Under the pieces are notes generated by a model, which was not told the DNA's origin, did no database searches, and saw nothing but the letters and a program-made list of their open reading frames with translations. Source: JALOKP01 sp963800865 (lineage in GTDB: Bacteria; Acidobacteriota; Polarisedimenticolia; J045). From it: DNA of 64,000 nt. Where the stretch lies: assembly GCA_963800865.1 (NCBI GenBank), contig CAWDCL010000004.1, forward strand, positions 682,001-746,000, given 5' to 3'. Position numbers and translations under genes: made by a program. Below are positions 37,732 to 47,352 of the stretch, piece after piece; position 1 is the first letter of the stretch; each line of letters opens with the position of its first letter.

Positions 37732-37774
37732 GCGCGCCTGCGCGGCGCTGCCGCGCGCGGGAGCCCGGTCGCAC

Positions 37775-39973
37775 TCACCGCCGCCCCAGCAGCGCCCCCA
37801 GCAGCGGGACCGCCCCCGGCGCGTCCTGATCGAGCACTTCCGGCTCGCCGCGCGACCGCACCAGGTAGCGCGCGAAGCGCGGCGCGGCGGGCGGGCGCTC
37901 GGCCCGCGGGTAGCGGCCGGTCCAACTGTGCGCGGGGTGGAAGAGACCGAGCACGTCGTTCAGCGCGGCGGTCGCGATCGGCAGGCTGCCGCTCCCGCGG
38001 CCGAGGTGCACGACCTCGCCCTGCTCGCCGCCGTCGATCACGACGACGTTGCCGTCGCCGCGCACGCCGCCCAGGTGGCCGTCGGCGGGAACGGCCAGCG
38101 GGAGGACGCCGGCCACCGCGCCGCGCTCTCCGCGCGCGAAGAGCGCGATCAGCTTGATGCGCAGGCCGAGCTGCGGCGCGGCCCGCACGAGCGCCGGGTC
38201 GAGCCCGCCGATCCCGCGCACCGCCAGCTCCTCGACCAGGTGCCGCCGCCCCGTCGCGCGCGCCACCAGCATCGCCAGCTTCTGCGCGCTGTCCCAGCCC
38301 GACAGGTCGAGGTCCGGGTCGGGCTCGGTCAGGCCGAGCGCGACGGCCTCCGCCAGCGCCTCCTCCGGCAGGGCGCCGGCCTCGATATGCTCGAGCACGA
38401 CGTTCACCGTCGACGAGAGGATCGCCTGGATCCCGAGCACGTCGCCGTGCGCCAGCGGCCGCTCGACCGCGTAGATCAGCGGCCAGCCGGCGGCGATCGC
38501 GTTGTGGTAGGCCAGCCGCGTGCCGTGTTCGGCGGCCAGCCGCTCCAGCGCTGCACCGTGCTCGCGCACCAGCGACTTGTTGGTCGTCGCGACCGGCCGC
38601 CGCCGCCGCAGGACCTGCTCCAGGATCGGCAGGACGCTCGTGCCGCGCGTCACCTCGAGCACGACGTCGACGTCGTCGAGCAGCGCGAGGCGCTCGGGGT
38701 CGGTCGACACGCCGAGCCGCGCCAGCTCCGGGTCGAGCTCGCGCGCGGGGTCGACGTCGGCCACCCCCGCCAGCTCGAGCCGCAGCCCCAGCTCTTCGAC
38801 CAGCGCGTCGTGCCGCTCGCGCACCAGCCGCGCGAAGAGCGCCGCGACCCGCCCCGCGCCCAGCACCGCGACCCGCACCGTGCGGGCTTCGCGCGCGGCG
38901 GGCGAAGGGACCGGCGCCGGCGGCCGCAGCGCAGCGTCGCGCAGGATCTCGGCGAGCTGGGCGGTCTCCAGCAGGAACGCGTCGTGGCCGTGCGGGGAGC
39001 GGATCTCCGCGTACTCCACCGGCTTCCCCAGCCGGTTCAGGATGTCGGCCCCCAGGTGGACCTCGGCCGCGGGGTAGAGCTGGTCGCTGCTGATCCCGAC
39101 GACCAGCGTCCGGCAGCGCACGCGCTCGAGCGCGTTGACGATCCCGCCGCGCCCCTCGCCGACGTCGTGCAGGTCCATCGCCCGGCTGAGCAGGATGTAG
39201 GTGTAGGGGTCGAAGCTCTGGACGCTGCGCCGGCCGTGGTGCCGCAGCCAGGACTCGACGTTGAACATCCCGCGGGCGTCGAGCGTGGCGCCGGGCGGCT
39301 GGAACCACTCGCGCCCGAACTTCTCCTCCAGCCCCAGCGGCGAGCGGTACGAGATCATCCCGACGCCGCGCGCCACCATCTGCCCCCAGCGCCGCATCGC
39401 CTCGTCCGCGCCCAGGTCCAGCTCGATCCCGCGCCGCTGCAGCCAGTTCAGGCCGATCTGCTGCGCCGTCGTGCGCAGCGGAGCGGCGACGATGACGACG
39501 AGGCCGACGCCGTCCCCGGCCTCGATCGCCCACTCCCAGGCGACCATCGCGCCCATGCTGGCGCCGACGACCGTCGCCGGGCGCTCGATCCCCAGCCGCT
39601 GCAGGAAAGCGCGGGAGAAGCGCATCAGGTCGCGCGGGGTCAGGAGCGGGAAGCGGCCCAGCCACGGCTCCCCGTCCGGGGCCGGCGAGCGCGGCCCGGT
39701 CGTGCCGTGGCAGCCGCCCAGCAGGTTGGGGCAGACGACGAAGCAGCGATCGGTGTCGAACGCCCGGCCCGGGCCGATCAGCGGCTCCCACCAGCCCCGC
39801 TCCTCGCCGGCCCACTCGCCGGTCGCGTGCGGCCCGGCGGTCAGCGGGTGGATCAGCAGGACCGCGTTGTCGCGCGCGTCGTTGAGCGTTCCCCAGGCCT
39901 CGTACTCGACCTCGACGGCCGGCAGCACGCCGCCGTGCTGCGCGGTGAAGCCCAGGGGGAGGTCGACGCGCAC
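37775..39973 (-). CDS. metX-hom: Homoserine O-acetyltransferase fused to homoserine dehydrogenase
   Basis: 732 residues from GTG 39973. Residues 1-350 form the alpha/beta hydrolase MetX: NLLGGCHGTTGP, nucleophile Ser in VGASMGAMVAWEW, Asp in SSDQLYP and His in SPHGHDAFL. From about 375 a homoserine dehydrogenase follows: VRVAVLGAGRVAALFARL, a TTNKSLV strand, SSTVNVVLEHIE and the catalytic region EPDPDLDLSGWDSAQKL with the active Lys. No ACT or aspartokinase domain is seen. The two enzymes catalyse successive steps (aspartate semialdehyde to homoserine to O-acetylhomoserine) toward methionine. The N-terminal acceptor plus C-terminal donor order is unusual. Confidence 0.92.
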   Translation of the reverse strand: MRVDLPLGFTAQHGGVLPAVEVEYEAWGTLNDARDNAVLLIHPLTAGPHATGEWAGEERGWWEPLIGPGRAFDTDRCFVVCPNLLGGCHGTTGPRSPAPDGEPWLGRFPLLTPRDLMRFSRAFLQRLGIERPATVVGASMGAMVAWEWAIEAGDGVGLVVIVAAPLRTTAQQIGLNWLQRRGIELDLGADEAMRRWGQMVARGVGMISYRSPLGLEEKFGREWFQPPGATLDARGMFNVESWLRHHGRRSVQSFDPYTYILLSRAMDLHDVGEGRGGIVNALERVRCRTLVVGISSDQLYPAAEVHLGADILNRLGKPVEYAEIRSPHGHDAFLLETAQLAEILRDAALRPPAPVPSPAAREARTVRVAVLGAGRVAALFARLVRERHDALVEELGLRLELAGVADVDPARELDPELARLGVSTDPERLALLDDVDVVLEVTRGTSVLPILEQVLRRRRPVATTNKSLVREHGAALERLAAEHGTRLAYHNAIAAGWPLIYAVERPLAHGDVLGIQAILSSTVNVVLEHIEAGALPEEALAEAVALGLTEPDPDLDLSGWDSAQKLAMLVARATGRRHLVEELAVRGIGGLDPALVRAAPQLGLRIKLIALFARGERGAVAGVLPLAVPADGHLGGVRGDGNVVVIDGGEQGEVVHLGRGSGSLPIATAALNDVLGLFHPAHSWTGRYPRAERPPAAPRFARYLVRSRGEPEVLDQDAPGAVPLLGALLGRR

Positions 39974-39984
39974 CCGCAGGCCCG

Positions 39985-40548
39985 CTACTTCGCCGCGTCC
40001 TTGAACTGCACGCTGAGCGGCCGGCCGAGCATCCGCTCCATCGCCAGCGGCCAGCCGCCCAGGGGCTTGAGCGCGGCGTAGGCCTCGTCGGGGGTCTTGC
40101 CGAGGTACTTCACCGCGTAGGCCGCGTAGAGCTGGCCGGCGCGCGAGCCCACCGTGCAGTGCAGGACGGTCTTGCCCTGGGACTGGCTCACGCGCTGGGC
40201 GAAGGCCTCGAGCAGCTCCGGCGTGTAGGCCGGCGAGCCGTCGATCGGCAGGTTCAGGTAGCCCATGCCGAGCTGCTCCACCAGCGCCACTTCGTCGAAG
40301 CCGACCCCCTTCATCTCCTCCGCGGTCCGGAGGTTGATCACCTGGGTCACGCCGCGGGCCTTGAAGGCCTCGAAGTCGGCCTGCGTCGGCTGGCCGCCGA
40401 CGAGGATCTTGTCGGCGTCAACGGCCTTCTGGAAGAAGCTCGGCGGCGGGCTGGCGGGGGCCGCCCGGTCGGCGCCGCCGGTGGTCGCGCAGCCGACGGC
40501 CGCGGCGCAGGGAAGGGCGAGGAGGATGAGGAATCGGGAGCATCGCAC
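39985..40548 (-). CDS. DUF442 (beta-lactamase-hydrolase-like) phosphatase lipoprotein
   Basis: 187 residues from GTG 40548 with GGAGG seven bases upstream. The lipoprotein signal ends LPCAAAVGC. The dual-specificity-phosphatase-like core has DKILVGGQPTQADFEAFKARGVTQVINLR and the P-loop VLHCTVGSRAGQLYAAY (Cys then Arg four residues on, as in the DUF442 family). The role is probably a phosphatase or persulfide-related activity; substrates are unknown. It lies 11 bases upstream of the metX-hom gene on the same strand, so the two may be co-transcribed. Confidence 0.83.
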   Translation of the reverse strand: MRCSRFLILLALPCAAAVGCATTGGADRAAPASPPPSFFQKAVDADKILVGGQPTQADFEAFKARGVTQVINLRTAEEMKGVGFDEVALVEQLGMGYLNLPIDGSPAYTPELLEAFAQRVSQSQGKTVLHCTVGSRAGQLYAAYAVKYLGKTPDEAYAALKPLGGWPLAMERMLGRPLSVQFKDAAK

Positions 40549-41184
40549 GGTGAACCTCCGGGTCGAAGTGCCGCTCGTCACAGGACGTGTCGTGGAGGTT
40601 ACGGGCGACCCAGCCGCGGGGCAAGGTCTCACGGCGCCGCGGGCCGGGCTTCGGCGCGGTGTCCGCACATCGGGCAGCTGCGACACGCGGCGTCCGGATG
40701 CGGACAGGGGGGTGTGTTTCGCCAAAATCGCATCCGCGCGTCGGCGGGACTACTGCCTCGGTGAACGCCGGGACAAGAGTGTTGGTGGAGTGCACTCGCG
40801 ATGGCATCGCCGGCGGTCGCAGACAGCGGCTGGCAGAAATGGAGGCGGAGAGATCGACCCGGCCTCCGCCCCTGGCCCCGCCGCGGCGGACTGCGGCGCA
40901 GTTCGAGCCCGATCCCGACGGGTCCAGCGACTGAGGCGAGGCCTCGCGCCGGGAGGGGTGTGCCGTGATGCGGCGGCTCTGGCCGCGTAAGGCTGAGAGC
41001 GGTTGGCCTGGGCCGCTCCAGCACGGTTCGGTCGGGCCGCTCCGCCCCGCTGACGCGCGCGCGGCCGCCTGTCCGACCCCCCTCCCGCCAGTGCTAGCCG
41101 GAGCCGGTGGGAAAACGCGGCCAATTCCGACTACCCGCCGGCGGCCGATGATGCGTCGACCGGCGCCCTCACCGCGGCCAGGCG
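40549..41184. other. Long non-coding gap between same-strand genes
   Basis: 636 bases downstream of the thiolase and upstream of the phosphatase gene. Open frames here (for example 40587-40934) have Arg/Pro-rich composition, no ribosome site and no family resemblance. I see no RNA gene, repeat element or hairpin that I would support. It may contain decayed coding sequence. Confidence 0.5.
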
Positions 41185-42435
41185 CTACGCCGCCCGCCGC
41201 AGCACGCAGGCGACGACCGTCCGGTCGTTGCCCCCCATGCTGATCGTCAGGCCGTAGGGCCGATCGGCCGGAATCCGGATCTGGCTGCTTCCGGCCTTCC
41301 CGGTCAGCTGCTTGTAGACGTCGACGATCTGCCGCACGCCCGATGCCCCGGTCGGGTGGCCCCAGCCGACGAGTCCGCCCGTGGTGTTCATCGGCGTCGG
41401 CCCGTCGCGCCGCGTCTTCCCGGCGGCGACGTAGGCCGCCCCCTCGCCGTGCGGCGCCAGCCCGAGCGCCTCGACGGTGAGGATCCCGGTGATCGTGAAG
41501 CAGTCGTGGATGTCGAAGACGCCGATGTCCTTGATCGTGAGGCCGGCCATCGCCAGCGCCTGCTCGACCGCTCGCTGCGAGGTCGTCAGCTTCGTCAGGT
41601 CCTGCGGTGCCGTCGTGAGGTCGGCCACTGCGTGGCCGATCCCGACCAGTTGGACCGCTTCCGAAGGCGTCCTGCCGGTCCTCGCGAGCCCGTCCGCCGA
41701 GGCGACGAGGATCCCGGCCGCGCCGTCGGAGACCTTCGAGCAGTCCAGGACGTTGATGTGGTCGCAGAAGCTCTTCCCGTTCGGCTTCATCGCCTGGTGC
41801 GTCGCGAAGGGATCGGGATCGGCGTTCTGGAACTCCTGTGCCTTCTCGTTGGTCCGGGCGTTGACGATCGCCTGCTCGTACCAGCGCCCCATGCCCTCCC
41901 AGGTGCCCTTCTCGCCGAAGCGCTCCTTGTAGGCGCCGGCGCGGTCGGAGAACTTGGACGGGAAGAAGTAGGCGTGGCCGTTCTTGCGCTCGCCGGCGTA
42001 GTGGCCGGCGCCGGCCAGGATGTCGGCGCCGTAGATCGCCTTCACCGTGTTCTGGACCTCGACCCCCAGTGCCAGGACTACGTCGGAGGCGTCGGCGAGG
42101 ACGCTCTTCACCGCCGACGCGACCGAGAGGCCGCCCGAGCAGCAGGCCCCCTCGACGCGCGTCGAGGGCTTGTACTCGAAAGAGGGGTGGACCAGGGCGA
42201 ACATCGCTCCGAGGTGCCCCTGGTGGTTGAAGCGGGCCGCCATGAAGTTCCCGACGTACCCCTCGTCGACCACGGTGGGATCGGGGAGCTGCCCGACGAC
42301 GGCCTGGCCCGCCTCGGCGATGTAGTGCTCGAGGCCCGGCCGGGGCTTCTTCGGGTTGAACTCCTTCCGGCCGGTGCCGAATGACATCGTGTAGTCGCCG
42401 CAGACCAGGTAGACCGGCTTGCGAAGGGATTTCAT
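41185..42435 (-). CDS. Thiolase family acetyl-CoA acetyltransferase (lipid-transfer/SCP-x-like)
   Basis: 416 residues. The acyl-Cys nucleophile is in STRVEGACCSGGLS; the His and Cys of the general-base pair are in GWGHPTGASG and in FDIHDCFTITG. This C-terminal HDCF arrangement and the lack of the CxG closing motif place it with the SCP-x/nonspecific lipid-transfer thiolase subgroup rather than with PhaA/AtoB. It starts 13 bases after the hydroxyacyl-CoA dehydrogenase stop, so the pair forms a beta-oxidation-like operon, probably for a branched or steroid-like acyl chain. Confidence 0.9.
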   Translation of the reverse strand: MKSLRKPVYLVCGDYTMSFGTGRKEFNPKKPRPGLEHYIAEAGQAVVGQLPDPTVVDEGYVGNFMAARFNHQGHLGAMFALVHPSFEYKPSTRVEGACCSGGLSVASAVKSVLADASDVVLALGVEVQNTVKAIYGADILAGAGHYAGERKNGHAYFFPSKFSDRAGAYKERFGEKGTWEGMGRWYEQAIVNARTNEKAQEFQNADPDPFATHQAMKPNGKSFCDHINVLDCSKVSDGAAGILVASADGLARTGRTPSEAVQLVGIGHAVADLTTAPQDLTKLTTSQRAVEQALAMAGLTIKDIGVFDIHDCFTITGILTVEALGLAPHGEGAAYVAAGKTRRDGPTPMNTTGGLVGWGHPTGASGVRQIVDVYKQLTGKAGSSQIRIPADRPYGLTISMGGNDRTVVACVLRRAA

Positions 42436-42448
42436 CGTCGTCTCTCCG

Positions 42449-43786
42449 TCACTTGCAGTAGTCGTTGATCGGGCCGTAGAGGTGGAAGAACCCGCTCGTC
42501 AGCACGCCGTTGACGCCGTCGGCGTCGAAGGCTACGCCGTCCGCGACGAGCTTGCGCCCGATCTCGCGCGAGCGCCCGAGATAGGTCCGTGCCAGCTCCC
42601 CGCCGAGGCTGCGCTGCGCGGCGACGCGCTCGAAATGGGCCGCGAGCGCGGCGCTGCGGTCGGGAGCGCCGACGAGGCCCTTCCACGGGCGGAACGGCTC
42701 GGGGAGCGGTCCCAGCGCGGCGTCGGCCTCGCCGGTCCACCCGGCCGGGTCGAGCGGCAGGTAGACCCCCTTGTCGAGGTCGTAGACCGAGCTGATCCGT
42801 CCCTTCTCGTAGGTGAAGAAGCCGGGCTTCTGCGAGCCGTCGGGATTCTGGCCGCCGAGGACCTTCTTCTCGATCATCCGGTCGATCACCGGGTCGGAGA
42901 GCGTCTCCGGCAGGTACTTGCCCATCACGGTCTGGATGAACTTGAAGACGTCGATCCCGACGTAGTCGATCAGCTGGAAGATCCCCATCGGCCGCAGCAG
43001 CCAATCCTGGCTGACGCGGTTCACGATGTGGAGCGCCTTCGGCCAGCCGTGTTCCTTCGCCAGCCGCGCGGCCTCGGCCAGGCCGTGGTTCCCGTCGCGG
43101 ATGAAGTGCCCGTTGCCGATAAAGCCAGCGACGTCGTGAGAGGGGATCAGCGTCTTCCGCAGCCGCTTGCCGATCTCGGTCGCCACGGCGACGACGTCGT
43201 CCGTCGTCGAGTCGGCGCGGATGATCTCGACCAGCTTCTGGACCGGGGGCGGGTTGTAGAAGTGCACGCCGAGGACCCGCCCGCCGAGACCGGCCTCGCG
43301 ATCGAGCACGCCGATCGGCACCGAGGAGGTGTTGGTGAAGAAGTAGGCGTCCGGGCAGAGTTCCTTGAGCTGGCGGTAGACGCTCGTCTTGACGTCGATC
43401 TTCTCGACGATCGCCTCGAAGACGAGCCGCGAGCCGGCGACTGCGGAGAGGTCGGTCGTCGGCCAGACCATCGCGTCGATCCGGCGCGTGTAGTCCTCGA
43501 TGATCTCGGAGTTCTCGACCAGGTCGGAGCGGTTCGCGTAGAGCGCGCGCAGCCCGACCGCGGCCTTCTCGGCCGCCTTGACGGCCTGCGCGTGGACGTA
43601 CTCCTGGAGCCCGCGCAGGGCGTTCGGGTCGAGGTCGACGGCGATCAGGCGGTAGAGCTTCCCCTTGTTCTCGGGGTGCAGGGAGAGGCGAGCCATCTCC
43701 TGCGCGAGCAGGAAGGTGATGCCGCTGCCCATCTTGCCCGCCGCGCCGACGACGGAGACGAGGGACATTCTGCTATCGAGATCCAT
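42449..43786 (-). CDS. 3-hydroxyacyl-CoA dehydrogenase family protein
   Basis: About 445 residues from ATG 43786 (ribosome site GGAG nine bases upstream; a longer frame to 43831 has none). The NAD-binding motif is VSVVGAAGKMGSGIT, with the usual GxGxxG spacing but Ala-Ala in the turn. The HFYNPPPVQKLVEII and TNTSSVPIG segments and the C-terminal helical domain (GFIGNGHFIRDGNHG and PMGIFQLIDYVGIDVFK) follow the FadB/PaaH family. It is longer than PaaH (about 285) because of a second C-terminal lobe. It is co-transcribed with the thiolase. Confidence 0.88.
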   Translation of the reverse strand: MDLDSRMSLVSVVGAAGKMGSGITFLLAQEMARLSLHPENKGKLYRLIAVDLDPNALRGLQEYVHAQAVKAAEKAAVGLRALYANRSDLVENSEIIEDYTRRIDAMVWPTTDLSAVAGSRLVFEAIVEKIDVKTSVYRQLKELCPDAYFFTNTSSVPIGVLDREAGLGGRVLGVHFYNPPPVQKLVEIIRADSTTDDVVAVATEIGKRLRKTLIPSHDVAGFIGNGHFIRDGNHGLAEAARLAKEHGWPKALHIVNRVSQDWLLRPMGIFQLIDYVGIDVFKFIQTVMGKYLPETLSDPVIDRMIEKKVLGGQNPDGSQKPGFFTYEKGRISSVYDLDKGVYLPLDPAGWTGEADAALGPLPEPFRPWKGLVGAPDRSAALAAHFERVAAQRSLGGELARTYLGRSREIGRKLVADGVAFDADGVNGVLTSGFFHLYGPINDYCK

Positions 43787-44038
43787 CTGCGGTCTCCAGG
43801 GGGGAGGGGTGCCGAGCCCCGAACGGCTCATGATACCGATTCAGGCAAGTAATGGAGCCCCCGGGGGCGGTCAGACGGGGGCGCTCGGGCAGGCTCGGGC
43901 TGATCTGCCCGGGTCCGCGCACAGCGCGCAGATCGGAGCGCCGACCCGCTGGCCGCCACCTCGGTCAAGTTCCGCTACCACCCGGGGGTCCCGTTTCCCG
44001 TGCGTCCGGCTCTCCGCACGCGCGTGCGATACTGGCCC

Positions 44039-44663
44039 GTGCCCTCGATCTACGACCTCAAGCCCGCCTTCCAGCGCCTGCTTCGTCCGCTGGCCGGCGG
44101 CCTGACGCGTGCGGGAATCTCGCCCAATGCCGTCACGGCGGCGGCGCTGCTCGGCTCGCTCGCGCTGGGCGCCGCACTCGTCGCCTGGCCGAACCGCCGC
44201 GCCCTGCTGCTGGTGCTGCCGGTCTGGCTGTTCGTCCGGATGGCGCTCAACGCGATCGACGGGATGATGGCGCGCGAGCACGGCAAGGCGACGCCGGCCG
44301 GCGCGGTGCTCAACGAGCTGGGGGACGTACTCGCCGATCTTGCGCTCTACCTGCCGCTGGCGAAGCTGGCGCCGGGCGTTCCCGGGGTCGCGCTGCTGGC
44401 CGTGTTCTTCGCGATCGGGGCCGCGCTGACCGAATTCTGCGGCCTGCTCGGCCCGCTGCTCGGCGGACGCGCGGCGCTACGACGGCCCCCTCGGCAAGAG
44501 CGACCGCGCGTTCGCGGTCGGTGCGCTGGCGCTGGCGATCGGCCTGTGGCCGGTCGCGGGGCAGGCGCTGCGCCCGTTCCTGGCGATCGGCGTCGCGCTC
44601 CTGGCCGTCACCTGCTGGAACCGCGCGCGCGGCGCGATCGCCGCCGCATCCGCGCGGGGCTGA
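44039..44663 (+). CDS. CDP-alcohol phosphatidyltransferase, YnbA-like (one frameshift)
   Basis: Starts at GTG 44039. The signature is DGMMAREHGKATPAGAV then LNELGDVLAD: D-G-x2-A-R-x8-G-x3 with Asn where most family members have Asp, as in E. coli YnbA. Helices surround it (AVTAAALLGSLALGAALVAW, ALLLVLPVWLFVRMAL). A base insertion near 44472 shifts the frame; the rest (YDGPLGKSDRAFAVGALALAIG) ends at TGA 44663. Corrected length is about 207 residues. YnbA-type enzymes pair with a CdsA homologue, as here, to make or remodel phospholipid headgroups; the alcohol is not known. Confidence 0.85.
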
Positions 44664-44677
44664 AGCGGGCGGCGGCC

Positions 44678-45631
44678 GTGCTCGAGGCGTTCGCCGGGCT
44701 GAGCCCGATCTGGCGCGTGACCGTCGCCGTGCTCGCGGTGCTGGTCGTCGCCAGCGTGGCCGTGGCTGGCGCTGCGGCGGCGCGTCGACGCCGGCGCTGG
44801 CGACCGAGCTGGTCGACGCGGACCGCCTCGTGGTGGGTGATGGCGGCGGTCTTCTTCGGCGCGATCCTGCTGCACCGCTGGGCCGCGCTCGCGCTGCTGG
44901 CCTTCGCCAGCTTCTGGGCGCTCAAGGAGTACCTGACACTGCTCCCGACGCGCCCGGCCGACCACCGCGCGCTGGCCTGGGCTTTCCTGGCGATCCCGAT
45001 CCAGTACCTCTGGATCGGCGCCGGCTGGTACGGGATGGCGATCATCTTCATCCCGGTCTACATGTTCCTGCTGCTGCCGCTGCGGATGGTGCTGGCCGGC
45101 GACACCGCGCGGCTTCGTCGCCTCGGCGACGCAGCTGCAGTGGGGCCTGATGGCGTTCGTCTTCGGGCTCTCGCACCTGGGGATGCTGCTGGTCCTGCCG
45201 GTCGCCGGCCCGCCGGGCGTGGACGGGCGCACGCTGCTGCTCTTCCTGGTGATCACGGTCGAGCTGAGCGACGTGCTGCAGTTCTGCTGGGGCAAGCTGC
45301 TCGGCCGGCACAAGGTGATCCCGACCGTCAGCCCCAACAAGACCTGGGAGGGGCTGATCGGCGGGGTGCGTCTCGGCCGCGCTGATCGCGCTGCCGCTGC
45401 GCTTCCTGACGCCGTTCTCGCCCGCCGAGGCGTTCGGGATCGCGCTCCTGGCGTGCCTGGCCGGCTTCTTCGGCGGCGCCGTGATGAGCGCGGTCAAGCG
45501 CGACTTCGGGGTCAAGGATTTCGGCTATCTCATTCCCGGGCCACGGCGGGATGCTCGACCGGCTCGACTCGCTCTGCTACGCCGCGCCGGTCTTCTTCCA
45601 CTGCGTGCGCTACTTCTTCGGTGCGCCGTGA
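44678..45631 (+). CDS. cdsA: Phosphatidate cytidylyltransferase, CdsA/YnbB-like (several frameshifts)
   Basis: Begins near GTG 44678 (VLEAFAGLSPIWRVTVAVLAVL). Membrane helices follow: SWWVMAAVFFGAILLHRWAALALLAF, LAWAFLAIPIQYLW and MAIIFIPVYMFLLLP. The family signature appears in pieces: VSPNKTWEGLIGG, then VKRDFGVKDFGYLIPG and HGGMLDRLDS. Frames break around 44770-44820 (two events), 45120, 45370 and 45540; the last three look like single added bases. Corrected, the protein is about 315 residues and makes CDP-diacylglycerol from phosphatidate and CTP. The gene ends at 45631 in the sequence GTGA, where the next gene starts. Confidence 0.83.
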
Positions 45632-46252
45632 GCGGGGCGGCCCAGCGCCTGTTCTTCGCGCTCGGCGTGAAGCCCTTCCTGGTGCTCTTCATCGGGCTGC
45701 GCGTGAGCGGCCGCGAGCACCTGCCCGCGAGCGACCCGTTCATCCTGGTCGCCAACCACAGCAGCCACCTCGACACGGCCTCGCTGCTGGCGCTGTTCCC
45801 GGCCGCGCGGCTGCGCTCGATCCGCCCGGTCGCGGCGGCCGACTACTTCGAGCGCACTCGCTTTCGTGCCTGGGTCAGCCGCACCTTCTTCAACATCCTG
45901 CCGATCGCCCGCGGCCGGCTGACGCCGGAGACCAACCCGCTGCCGAAGATGCTGGCCGCGCTGGAGGCGGGGGAGTCGCTGATCGTCTTTCCGGAGGGGA
46001 CGCGCGGCGGGGGGGACGAGGTCGGGCACTTCAAGTCCGGGATCGCGCACCTGGTCGAGCGTGCGCCGCAGGTCCCGGTCGTCCCGGCCTACCTGCGCAA
46101 CATGGGCGCGCGCGCTGCCGAAGGGGGAGTGGGTGCCGGTCCCGCTCTTCTGCGAGGTCCGGATCGGGCCGGCGCTGCACCCCACCGGCACGCGCGACGA
46201 GATCGTCGCGGCGATCGAGGGGGCGGTGCGGAGGCTGCAGGGGACGGCGTGA
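45628..46252 (+). CDS. plsC: 1-acyl-sn-glycerol-3-phosphate acyltransferase (PlsC-like), one frameshift
   Basis: GTG start at 45628 overlaps the cdsA stop. The acyltransferase motifs are ANHSSHLDTASLLAL (HX4D, motif I), RTFFNILPIARG, and LIVFPEGTRGGG (FPEGTR, motif III). The frame breaks near 46112, and the end continues as GEWVPVPLFCEVRIGPALHPTGTRDEIVAAIEG in the next frame to TGA 46252. Corrected length is about 208 residues. With the two upstream genes it forms a self-contained phospholipid-assembly operon: acylation, CDP activation and headgroup transfer. Confidence 0.88.
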
Positions 46253-46425
46253 TGCGCAACTCGCTCCACGACTTCGGCTAACGGACGGAAACCAGCCGGT
46301 TTCGAAGGGCGGCTCTGAACGGCCGACCGATCGGAACAACCGAAGCACCTCTCGCGCGCTTACACCCCCCGCGCACGGGTTCGCCCCGGTTCCCGGGAGT
46401 AGATCGGTCCCGACAGGGGGCTGCC

Positions 46426-47352
46426 ATGGCCAGCGATCTCCGTCTCTTCCCACGCGCCTTGCTCTTCGCGCTCATTCCCATCGCGTTCACGGTCGAGGCG
46501 ATCGCCAGCGCCGCATCGCCGGCCGTCCGCACCGGCTTCGTCGAGACCAACGGGGCACGCCTCTACTACGAGGACGCGGGCGCAGGGCCGCCCGCTCGTC
46601 CTGCTGCACGGCGGCCTGCTCGACCGGCGGATGTGGGACGCGCAGTTCCTCGAGTGGGCGAAGCAGTTCCGCGTCGTCCGCTACGACGCGCGCGGGCACG
46701 GCACTGAGCGACGACCGGGCCCGACGACCTACTCGCCGGAGGCCGACCTGCAGGCGCTGATCGACGCGCTGCAGCTGGAGCGGCCGGTGCTGGTCGGGAT
46801 GTCGCTCGGCGGGCGCGTCGCGATCGACTTCGCGATCGCGCACCCGGAGGAGCCCGCGGCCCTCGTGCTCGTCGGGCCGGGCCTCTCCGGGTACGAGTTC
46901 AAGGACCCGGAGGTCCTGGCCGCGGAGCGGCAGCAGGAGAAGGCGGCGCACGAGGGGGACACCGCGGCGTTCGTCGAGGCCTACCAGCGGGCCTGGACCG
47001 ACGGGCCGAAGCGCACCCCGAAGCAGGTCGATCCGGCGGTGCGGGAGAAGATCGGCGCGATGGCGCGGAACTCCGTCGCGAAGTTCGAGGGCGAGCGGGC
47101 CGATGCTGCGCCCGGATCCGCCGGCGATCGGCCGGCTCCGCGGCGATCCAGGCCCCGGTGCTGGTCGTCACCGGCGAGCTGGACGCCGCCGGGATCCACG
47201 AGATCGCGGCGCTGATCGAAAAGCAGGTGCCGCGGACGCCGCCGGGTCTCGATTCCCGGGGCGGGCCACGCGGTGAACATGGAGAAGCCCGGGGAGTTCA
47301 ACGCCGCCGTGCTCGAGTTCCTCGGCACGCTGCCCGCGCCGGCGCTGACCGC
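46426..47352 (+). CDS. Exported alpha/beta hydrolase domain (about four frameshifts)
   Basis: Starts at ATG 46426 with a signal segment (LLFALIPIAFTVEAIASAASP). The alpha/beta fold is complete when four breaks (near 46590, 46705, 47095 and 47250) are corrected: LVLLHGGLLDRRMWDAQF, RVVRYDARGHG, nucleophile Ser in VLVGMSLGGRVAIDF, Asp in VLVVTGELDAAG and His in GAGHAVNMEKPGEFNAAVLEF. There is no stop codon at the usual end of the fold: the frame runs straight on into the heptaheme cytochrome. The export signal would place both in the periplasm. Confidence 0.8.

Noticed and set aside
40587..40934. A possible 115-residue gene in the 636-base gap
   Set aside because: Arg/Pro-rich composition, no ribosome site and no recognisable motif; reported only as a gap.
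43832..44038. A regulatory RNA or gene between the hydroxyacyl-CoA dehydrogenase and YnbA-like genes
   Set aside because: No conserved structure, no repeat and no open frame with support; treated as a plain divergent promoter region.
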